NCBI GenBank assembly: GCA_013214695.1
Contig: JABSRX010000078.1
Coordinates: 1-38,822 of the forward strand
Direction of reading: 5' to 3'
Length of the DNA stretch: 38,822 nucleotides
From: Rhizobiaceae bacterium
Lineage (GTDB): Bacteria; Pseudomonadota; Alphaproteobacteria; Rhizobiales; Rhizobiaceae
This document shows, one piece after another, positions 32,873-38,822 of the stretch (position 1 is the stretch's first letter; each line of letters begins with the position of its first letter). The notes under the pieces were generated by a model that saw only the letters and a list, made by a program, of their open reading frames with translations, was not told the origin of the DNA and made no database searches. The position numbers and the translations under genes are program-made.

Positions 32873-35712
32873 CAAACGTCGATATGCCTCCCCTCCTCCT
32901 CCAACAAAGCAGCTACCGCGTCCATGCAAGGCTCGGCCTTGGCCTGTGCCTGTCACTCGTCCTCAGCTGGTTTCTGGCAGCGGTACAACCTGCGCTGGCC
33001 CAGGAAGGCGACACCAAACCCCGCATGCAAATCGATATGCACATAATCGGATTTGCCGTCAGTTCCTCGACCCAAAAGCAGCTTGCGGACATGGCGGCTG
33101 CGGGCGGAGGTTCCTACTATGATTCCGACGATGAAGGTCAGCTCACGCAGGCTCTGGGGGAGGCCGTGGGTGTGACCAAACCCCAGACTGGGTCGGCGCC
33201 GCTTGAACCGACCGAGTCGGTGGAAAGCGAGCCCAACAATGCTCACGGCTCTGCGGACATCATCGCCGCCGATGGCACGATAGAAGGGCGTATTCAAGCC
33301 GCGCCATCGGATACCGACTGGTTTCGTCTGATGGTTCTCCACCAGGGTCAGCTCTCCGTCGCGGCAGCCGATGTGCCCCAACAACGCAACGTCAATGTAA
33401 GCATTTTCGACGCCAATTTCAAAAGGATTGCCGGCCCGATCGAATTGAAGAAAGGCGACCAGACCTCTTCGATCATTGCCGACCTGCCAAAACGCGGCAT
33501 GTATTGGCTGCAGACAACAGGCGCCAAGTCAGGTGCTGCAGATGCTGAGAACTACAAGCTGAGGCTGTCCTTCCTGGCGACCGTGGATAAGGCCGAACCC
33601 AATGACAGCCGCGCCACGGCCACGCCCCTGACGCCGACCGGCAGTACACGCGGCAATATCCTGCCGATGCAAGATGTCGACTGGTATAAGGTGGAGGTGA
33701 CCAAGCAAGGGGAGCTCGATGTCAAACTGACCAACATTGTCGAGCCATTCGATCTGGTGGTTCAGGTCTGGGACGAGAATGGCAGCAAGGTGGGTCCCTA
33801 TTTCGTGCCGGATAGACCCGGTGGCGATACCAGTGCAATCATCGATTTGCCGCAGCCGGGACCCTATTGGATTCAGGTCTATGACAACCGCCAGAACGCC
33901 CGGTCCATCACCCCCTACACTCTCACCACCAATTTTACCCCAACAGCTGATGTGGGCGAACCCAATGACCGTTTCGCCCAACCACATGACATCAGCATCG
34001 GTACCGATGTGGAGGCCAATATCCTGCCGGTCGGCGACGTCGACTGGTATGCGATTGCCGTCGACAAACCCGGAGCACTTGATCTTAAACTCGGCAATGT
34101 CGCCGATAATCTGGACCTGATCACCCAGGTCTGGGACACCAATAAGGTCAAGGTGGGTCCCTACTTCAGCCCAGCCCGCGCGGGTGGCGAAACGATCGGC
34201 AAGGTCGATCTACCGGTGAGTGGCAGATATTTGATCCAGGTGTACGACAACCGGAGCAATGCCCGCGCCGCCCAGCCCTATACGCTGAAAACGTTGTTCA
34301 CCCCGGCACAGGATGCCGCCGAACCAAACAATAGTTTTGCGCAGTCCGCTCCGCTGGCAATCAACAGCACAGTAAGCGCCAACATTCTGCCGCAGGGCGA
34401 TGTCGATTGGTTTGAAGTCACCGTGCCTGATGCCGGCGCTCTGGCGGTAACGATCTCCAATGTTGATGAGGCAATGGACCTGATCGTCCAGGCATGGACG
34501 CCGGATAAGGATAAATTGGGAAGCTGGTACGGTCCGCCCCGCCCAGGTGGTGACACGTCGGCGGTCATCGATCTGCCAGCACCGGGCCGCTATTTCCTCC
34601 AGATCTATGACAATCGCAGCAATGCAAGATCGGAAAAACCCTATTCGCTGACCACCGAGTTCACAGCGTCGGAAGATCAAAGCGAGCCCAACAACCGACC
34701 GGCTTTGGCAACAAGCCTGACCATCGACGCCGAAGTGAAAGCCAACATTATCCCGACAGGCGACAGGGATTGGTTCGCAATCGATGTCGCCGACCGGGGT
34801 CTGTTGGATGTTGAAATTTCGGAAGTCGACGTGGCGCTCGATCTCTATGTGCAGGCCTGGAATGCCGACTTGCAGAAAGTCGCTGGATATTTCGGGCCAC
34901 CGCGTCACGGCGGCGATACTTTGGCCGCGATCAACCTACCGGCGCCAGGCCGCTACTATCTCGAGGTCTGGGATGGACGGGACAATGCCAGGTCCACAAC
35001 GCCCTATCGTTTGGCGACCCGGTTTTCATCTGCATCGGACAAAGGCGAGCCGAATGACACGCTCGCCACGGCTCTACCATCGGCCTTGCCGAATTCCACC
35101 GAAGGCACGATTTTCCCGGTCGGCGATAGTGATCTTTATCGTGTTGAAACCGGTGGGGCCGGCACATTGACCCTGGCCGTCACCAACAGTGCCCAGAACC
35201 TCGACATCGCGATGACTTTGCTGGGGGCTGATGGCAAGCGCGTTTCCTTCTGGTTTTCGCCAACGGGCCCCGGTGGCGACACCAATGCCACGGTCGAACT
35301 GAGCGAGGCGGGAATATTCTACGTGTTGGTGCGTGACGGCAGAAACGACGCCAGCAGCGACCAACCCTATTCGCTGGCCATTGATTTTTCAGGACCATTG
35401 CCATCCTCGCCGAGTCTCGCCCCCAGCCATGCTGCCGGTCTCCACGGCGGAGCGGCGCTGCAGACCCGTCTGCCATCGCCCGTCACCCAGAACACGGCAG
35501 ATAACCAATCCGCCCAACCAGCCAACCAGCCCAACCAGCCCAACCAGCTCAACCCGCACCAACAAAGGACCCTATCGTTGAAGCCCTTGAAGCCGCGTTG
35601 CGCACCGGTGATGTTCTGCAAGGTGCAACGGATGGTTCATCTTCACAGGGAACAAATGGCGGCGACAGCAGCGGCGGCGGCGATGACGGCGATGCCCTGC
35701 TGGATATCCTGA
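32869..35712 (+). CDS. Secreted protein: second part of vWA domain plus six PPC-like repeats (C-terminus frameshifted)
   Basis: This frame of 947 codons starts at the ATGA overlap. Residues 1-44 are a signal peptide (a long hydrophobic core, then PALA|Q). Residues 53-102 (MQIDMHIIGFAVSS, then AAAGGGSYYDSDDEGQL) are the last beta-alpha-beta part of a vWA domain, missing from the preceding protein. From residue 121 come six repeats, each opening EPNN or EPND and resembling bacterial pre-peptidase (PPC) beta-sandwiches, with DVDWY, GGDT, PGRY and IQVYDNR motifs. In the last 60 codons the reading departs from natural protein after a one-base slip inside a 9-bp repeat, so this stop is probably not the original end. 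Confidence 0.8.
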   Translation: MTNVDMPPLLLQQSSYRVHARLGLGLCLSLVLSWFLAAVQPALAQEGDTKPRMQIDMHIIGFAVSSSTQKQLADMAAAGGGSYYDSDDEGQLTQALGEAVGVTKPQTGSAPLEPTESVESEPNNAHGSADIIAADGTIEGRIQAAPSDTDWFRLMVLHQGQLSVAAADVPQQRNVNVSIFDANFKRIAGPIELKKGDQTSSIIADLPKRGMYWLQTTGAKSGAADAENYKLRLSFLATVDKAEPNDSRATATPLTPTGSTRGNILPMQDVDWYKVEVTKQGELDVKLTNIVEPFDLVVQVWDENGSKVGPYFVPDRPGGDTSAIIDLPQPGPYWIQVYDNRQNARSITPYTLTTNFTPTADVGEPNDRFAQPHDISIGTDVEANILPVGDVDWYAIAVDKPGALDLKLGNVADNLDLITQVWDTNKVKVGPYFSPARAGGETIGKVDLPVSGRYLIQVYDNRSNARAAQPYTLKTLFTPAQDAAEPNNSFAQSAPLAINSTVSANILPQGDVDWFEVTVPDAGALAVTISNVDEAMDLIVQAWTPDKDKLGSWYGPPRPGGDTSAVIDLPAPGRYFLQIYDNRSNARSEKPYSLTTEFTASEDQSEPNNRPALATSLTIDAEVKANIIPTGDRDWFAIDVADRGLLDVEISEVDVALDLYVQAWNADLQKVAGYFGPPRHGGDTLAAINLPAPGRYYLEVWDGRDNARSTTPYRLATRFSSASDKGEPNDTLATALPSALPNSTEGTIFPVGDSDLYRVETGGAGTLTLAVTNSAQNLDIAMTLLGADGKRVSFWFSPTGPGGDTNATVELSEAGIFYVLVRDGRNDASSDQPYSLAIDFSGPLPSSPSLAPSHAAGLHGGAALQTRLPSPVTQNTADNQSAQPANQPNQPNQLNPHQQRTLSLKPLKPRCAPVMFCKVQRMVHLHREQMAATAAAAAMTAMPCWIS
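33229..35400 (+). repeat. Six tandem protein-domain repeats of about 121 residues
   Basis: The EPN[ND] heads begin at 33229, 33595, 33958, 34321, 34684 and 35047. Successive spacings are 366, 363, 363, 363 and 363 bases, so the units are almost exactly 121 codons long without internal insertions. The DNA itself is diverged, so the duplications are old or selected for length. Shared inner motifs are DVDWY/F, the GGDT turn and YDNRxNARS. Confidence 0.9.
35513..35557 (+). repeat. 9-bp (Gln-Pro-Ala) coding repeat with a one-base slip
   Basis: Units of CCCAACCAG-type sequence follow one another with lengths 9, 8, 9, 9 and 9; the second unit lacks one C at about 35522. Read from after the slip, the frame gives QPA repeats and then APTKDPIVEALEAAL, whereas the original frame gives out-of-phase NQP repeats. 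A stop at 35502-35504 in the second frame shows that the shift lies after that point. Confidence 0.75.
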
Positions 35713-36107
35713 AACAGGCGCTGGAGGGCAATGACCCCAAGAGCTCTTCCCTTTTTGCTCCGGCGCTATCGGGAGCGGCCAACCTCAAGGGCGTCTGGAC
35801 CGGAACCCTGACGGAGGGCGGGCAGGAAAGCACGCTTCGATTGGACATTGCCAGCGATGTGGAACCGATTGCCGGCACGTTGTCGTTTCTGGGCCCCACA
35901 ACGCAACCGCTCGACCCGCCGCTGGAATTTCAGCTTGCCAACGCCGTCCGCAATCGCGATCAGCTAGAGTTTTCCATAATCGTTTCGGCCGATACCGATG
36001 ATGATAAGATCGATATTCAACTGCGCCTTGAAGGCGATCAACTCACGGGCTGGGGCCAGCCACGGCGCGTCGGTGCCAGCCGGGCGCCATTGCGGTTTTC
36101 GCGATGA
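35523..36107 (+). pseudogene. Frame-shifted C-terminal domain of the PPC-repeat protein
   Basis: This frame has no convincing start; a TTG at 35598 lies inside natural protein sequence, and codons before it (QPA repeats, DPIVEALEAAL) are clearly coding. It holds a Gly/Ser/Asp-rich linker (SSSQGTNGGDSSGGGDD) and a C-terminal beta-rich domain of about 110 residues (NLKGVWTGTLTEGG, then LRLDIASDVEPIAGTLSF), which looks like a lipocalin-like or carbohydrate-binding barrel but is not recognised. Without the one-base slip it would be the end of the preceding protein, giving about 1080 residues in total. It may be a pseudogene fragment, a sequencing error or a phase-variable tail. Confidence 0.65.
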
Positions 36108-36320
36108 CATCCGGGCCCGTCGGGTCATGCGGTTGCTGACCTTTGCTGAGCCCTTTGTGATCGTTCGGAGTGGTGCAGGTGTCATACACTATGGCCCCAA
36201 GGCGCAATGGCCGGCGATCAGCGATTTTCAGCTCGCCCAAGCTCGATTGGCGTTGGCCGCGGTCGGCTTGGCCAACCGCGACCGAGAAGTGCTTCATACT
36301 GACTGAGCCTGAGCGTGTGT

Positions 36321-37076
36321 TCAGATCATCAGCGCCTTGTTCACCAGCGCTTCCTTGGTCGGATATTGCGCCACATCGACGCCATGGTCCGCCAGGGCTT
36401 CGCTGAGTTCCTGTTCGCTCAAGGCGGCAATCGAGTCTTCGCTCATATTCATGAAATTGATCCGCCGTTTGAGCGGCGGGTTTGTTTCACCGAAAATGTG
36501 CCGGTCCTCAAAGGCGAACTGCTCGGCATACTTCGTCATGAAGTAGGACAGGAACGTGTTGATGCTGGTGCGCACCCGGGGATCGTCGGTCATCAGATCA
36601 GCGGACGTATCCAAGGTTTCGCGCATCAGCTTGACCCATCTTTGCGCACCCGTGTCGTTCATCAGCGCCATGGCGTTGTGGGTGTGATGGAAGTTCAGGC
36701 GGAATTCGGCCCCGTGATAATAGGGGCCGCCGCCCATGACATCGATCCACATCGAGGCCTGGGTGCCGATATGATGGTGCAGCCCACCGACCTTTTCAAA
36801 CACCGAGGTAAACCAGGGCTCGTCGGCAAAGACGCGCTCGTAAAACCGCCCGACAATGCCGACGATCGGATCCTGCCCGAGGACAGAGAAAAGCTGCCAG
36901 AACTGGATCGGCTTTGACGTGTCGCTCGAAGCCGTCAGCGAAAGCACTTCGGGCATGCGATGGGCGACCGCCGGCAAAACGCCGTTTTCGATGGCTGCGG
37001 TGATATAGGCATGCTGAATCTTCTCACTCATATAGCCATGTTGAGTGGGAAATTTGGGTAAATCGATCGTGGTCAT
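36321..37076 (-). CDS. Truncated-haemoglobin-like globin
   Basis: The protein has 251 residues from the ATG at 37076. The centre reads as a truncated globin: VGRFYERVFADEPWFTSVFE, then GGLHHHIGTQASMWIDVMGGGPYY with the proximal-His region, and FRLNFHHTHNAM. Extra N- and C-terminal parts (about 60 and 80 residues) make it longer than the classic 120-140. Such proteins bind O2 or NO and detoxify nitric oxide or act in redox reactions. GGAAAA precedes the start. It diverges from the HxlR regulator, and the 7-bp inverted repeat between them may control it. Confidence 0.8.
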   Translation of the reverse strand: MTTIDLPKFPTQHGYMSEKIQHAYITAAIENGVLPAVAHRMPEVLSLTASSDTSKPIQFWQLFSVLGQDPIVGIVGRFYERVFADEPWFTSVFEKVGGLHHHIGTQASMWIDVMGGGPYYHGAEFRLNFHHTHNAMALMNDTGAQRWVKLMRETLDTSADLMTDDPRVRTSINTFLSYFMTKYAEQFAFEDRHIFGETNPPLKRRINFMNMSEDSIAALSEQELSEALADHGVDVAQYPTKEALVNKALMI

Positions 37077-37090
37077 TGTCAATTTTCCAA

Positions 37091-37109
37091 GGAGAAAAAC
37101 CGTTTCTCC
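37091..37109. promoter_or_regulatory. Inverted repeat between globin and HxlR genes
   Basis: GGAGAAA (37091-37097) and TTTCTCC (37103-37109) are perfect 7-bp arms around AACCG, 15 bp upstream of the globin start. A second small repeat, AAGT/ACTT, lies at 37061-independent positions 37161-37174 just before the HxlR start. Either could be an HxlR operator; neither matches a site I know. Confidence 0.4.
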
Positions 37110-37185
37110 ATTGCCTCTGTTGGGTTTGATGCCCATCTAGTTTTGCAAGGTCAATAGGACAAGTACGGTCACTTAGGATACCGCC

Positions 37186-37521
37186 ATGAACAGCCCCAAT
37201 ACAGCCGAAGAATGCCGCATAGAACCGCTGGTGTCAGCGATCTCGGGTCGCTGGAAATTGTTGGTCATCTATTGGTTGGCGCAGGGGCCGTCTCGTTTCA
37301 ACCAACTTCAGCGCAGCCTGGGCAGCATTACCCACCGAACGCTGGCCCGCCAGCTGAGCGAATTGCAGGAGGCCGGATTTGTCTCCCGCAAGGACTACAT
37401 GACCATCCCCCCGCATGTCGAATACAGCCTCACCCCACTGGGCGAAAGCCTGATGCCCTTGCTGCAGTCGATGCATGAATGGGCACTGGCCAACGCCGAC
37501 AAACTGTCGGCGACGAAGTAA
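37186..37521 (+). CDS. HxlR-family (MarR-like) transcriptional regulator
   Basis: This 111-residue winged-helix protein of the HxlR type shows SGRWKLLVIYWLAQGPSRFN (helix-turn-helix start), GSITHRTLARQLSELQEAGFV (recognition helix) and YSLTPLGESLMPLL (wing and dimer helix). A single Cys lies near the N-terminus (EECRIEPL), where HxlR proteins commonly carry a thiol that senses oxidants or electrophiles. AGGA lies seven bases before the ATG. It is divergent from the globin gene and is probably its regulator and its own. It converges on the Kef gene with 38 bp between them. Confidence 0.9.
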   Translation: MNSPNTAEECRIEPLVSAISGRWKLLVIYWLAQGPSRFNQLQRSLGSITHRTLARQLSELQEAGFVSRKDYMTIPPHVEYSLTPLGESLMPLLQSMHEWALANADKLSATK

Positions 37522-37559
37522 TCGTATCGACGCCAACCCCTAGTGGTTTCCGTTGTGGC

Positions 37560-38822
37560 TTACTTCGAAGCCAGATGATCGGCCTGCACCTCTTCGGCGT
37601 CCTTCTGGCTTGGCGGGGCCCAGCCAGCGTCTGTCTCGGTAGCAAAGGCGCGGCCCTTGCCGAAGATTTCCGCTTCCCGCTCCTCCATCAAGGTCTTCGA
37701 CTTCTCGACATAGGCGGCATTTTGATGGCTTGGAATTGTCGGGTCGTAGACCTGCGCCATTTCACGCAGGATGTGGCGATCGTCTTCGGTGAACTTGCGG
37801 GCCAGCAGCTCGGCATCAAAGGGATGCATGCCCATGGCTTCATAGGCTGTGCGCCCTGCCCGCACGCTTGAATCAAACGTATCGCGGATGATTTCCCGCA
37901 CCCCGGCTGCGTAAAGATCGTAGACATGTTGCCTGTCGACGGCCCGTGCGACGATCGGCAGATCCGGATGATGCTGACGCACGTGATGCACCAGGGCATC
38001 AATCTGGTCCTTTTCATCGATCGCAATGACCAGCAGCTTCGCCTTATGAATGCCGGCCGCATGGAGCAGATCCGGGCGCGTAGCATCGCCGTAGAAAACC
38101 TTGAAGCCAAACGACCGCAGCACTTCCAGATGGGATGCACTGTAGTCCAAAACTGTCGTCGAATAGCCGGCCGCCCGCAGCATGCGGTTAACCACACCGC
38201 CGAAGCGACCATGACCGGCAATGATGATATCGCCAGATTCGTCCATCTCATCGGCTTCCTGCTCCTGCGTCTGGGCAAAGCGCGGCACGATGACCTTCTC
38301 ATAAAGGATGAACAGTCCGGGCGTCAGCAGCATCGACAGGGCCACGACCAGCAGCAATTGGTCGGCCACCGGTGTTGGGATCACCTGGTTGGCCACAGTA
38401 AACGACAGCAGCACAAAACCGAATTCACCCGCCTGGGCGAGCCCGAGACCGAACAGCCAGTGGTCTGCCCCCTCAAGTTTGAACATCCAGGCGAGCGCCA
38501 ACAGCACAGCCATCTTCAGGGTAATCAAACCCAGGGTCAGCCCGACAACGGTACCGAGATTGCCAAACAACAGGCCAAAATTGATCCCGGCTCCCACCGT
38601 GATGAAGAACAGCCCCAGCAACAGGCCGCGGAACGGATCGATGTCGGATTCCAGCTCGTGTCTGTATTCGCTGTTGGCCAGCAGAACGCCGGCCAGGAAT
38701 GTGCCCAGCGCCGGGGACAGGCCAACAACCGTCATCAACAAGGCAATGCCGACAACGAACAGCAGGGCCGTTGCGACGAACAGTTCCCGCAACCCGGCCA
38801 TGGCGATGAAGCGGAAGATCGG
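37560..38822 (-). CDS. KefB/KefC-type K+/H+ antiporter (N-terminus beyond window)
   Basis: The frame is open to the right edge, giving 420 codons of the C-terminal part. It shows CPA2 antiporter membrane segments (about residues 10-190 of this fragment), including LSPALGTFLAGVLLANSEYRHELE, GLFFITVGAGINFG and GLAQAGEFGFVLLS, with the family's key acidic residues. A cytoplasmic RCK/TrkA-N domain follows (DIIIAGHGRFGGVVNRML, nucleotide binding). Kef proteins release K+ to acidify the cytoplasm during electrophile stress and are gated by glutathione adducts. No KefF/KefG ancillary gene is seen on its downstream side. Confidence 0.92.
   Translation of the reverse strand, partial: PIFRFIAMAGLRELFVATALLFVVGIALLMTVVGLSPALGTFLAGVLLANSEYRHELESDIDPFRGLLLGLFFITVGAGINFGLLFGNLGTVVGLTLGLITLKMAVLLALAWMFKLEGADHWLFGLGLAQAGEFGFVLLSFTVANQVIPTPVADQLLLVVALSMLLTPGLFILYEKVIVPRFAQTQEQEADEMDESGDIIIAGHGRFGGVVNRMLRAAGYSTTVLDYSASHLEVLRSFGFKVFYGDATRPDLLHAAGIHKAKLLVIAIDEKDQIDALVHHVRQHHPDLPIVARAVDRQHVYDLYAAGVREIIRDTFDSSVRAGRTAYEAMGMHPFDAELLARKFTEDDRHILREMAQVYDPTIPSHQNAAYVEKSKTLMEEREAEIFGKGRAFATETDAGWAPPSQKDAEEVQADHLASK

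Noticed and set aside
36127-36306. Possible 59-codon gene after the frame-shifted C-terminal domain
   Set aside because: No Shine-Dalgarno sequence and no recognisable family; it could be real but the evidence is too weak to list.
37522-37559. Possible bidirectional terminator between the HxlR and Kef genes
   Set aside because: Only four-base arms can pair and there is no T tract on either strand.

Overview
The window looks like an alphaproteobacterial chromosome, probably a marine Hyphomicrobiales or Rhodobacterales relative. The evidence is a periplasmic TRAP transporter set, several Gfo/Idh/MocA dehydrogenases, CIA30- and DUF1036-type proteins, a Kef antiporter, dense ATGA/GTGA gene overlaps and moderately high GC. 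No rRNA, tRNA, IS element, phage gene or CRISPR array was seen.

Region 1 (about 1-13,540) is one catabolic locus. Reading leftward from 9386, a long operon encodes TRAP subunits DctP, DctQ and DctM, a two-domain protein related to 3-dehydroshikimate dehydratase/HPPD fusions, a short citrate-synthase/citryl-CoA-lyase-like enzyme, a Gfo/Idh dehydrogenase, an unrecognised 219-residue protein, a second Gfo/Idh dehydrogenase, and a TIM-barrel isomerase/epimerase that runs off the left edge. A third Gfo/Idh gene lies upstream on the same strand. Diverging from it are a GntR/FCD regulator and a zinc alcohol dehydrogenase, followed by a short-chain dehydrogenase. An identical perfect 17-bp palindrome lies before dctP and before the isomerase, and looser versions lie in the GntR promoter region, so the locus looks like one regulon. 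The substrate is unknown. Three dehydratase metal ligands are replaced in the fusion protein, which argues against simple quinate/shikimate breakdown. A cyclitol or keto-sugar route is the inference.

Region 2 (about 13,540-14,121) is non-coding but rich in inverted repeats, including two stems that cannot form together. It sits where the lower-GC catabolic locus meets higher-GC, core-like DNA.

Region 3 (14,122-26,733) holds mostly housekeeping or stress genes: a small membrane protein, a NahD-like isomerase, a CIA30 protein, a 4Fe-4S protein broken by an in-frame UAG, a DUF1036 protein, a HAD-like protein without its catalytic Asp pair, a photolyase/cryptochrome, a DUF427 protein, an ABC1 kinase, a beta-mannosidase and a glutamine-synthetase-family enzyme.

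Region 4 (26,951-36,107) is the best candidate for an undescribed system. A membrane protein and a P-loop ATPase diverge from a three-gene set: a secreted TPR protein, a 1087-residue secreted protein ending in the first part of a von Willebrand A (vWA) domain, and a secreted protein starting with the rest of that vWA domain, followed by six EPN[ND]-headed repeats of about 121 residues. The vWA domain is cut at an ATGA start/stop overlap, and both halves carry signal peptides. The last gene also has a one-base shift inside a 9-bp (Gln-Pro-Ala) repeat that separates its C-terminal domain.

Region 5 (36,321-38,822) has a truncated-haemoglobin-like globin diverging from an HxlR regulator, then the C-terminal part of a KefB/C-type antiporter.
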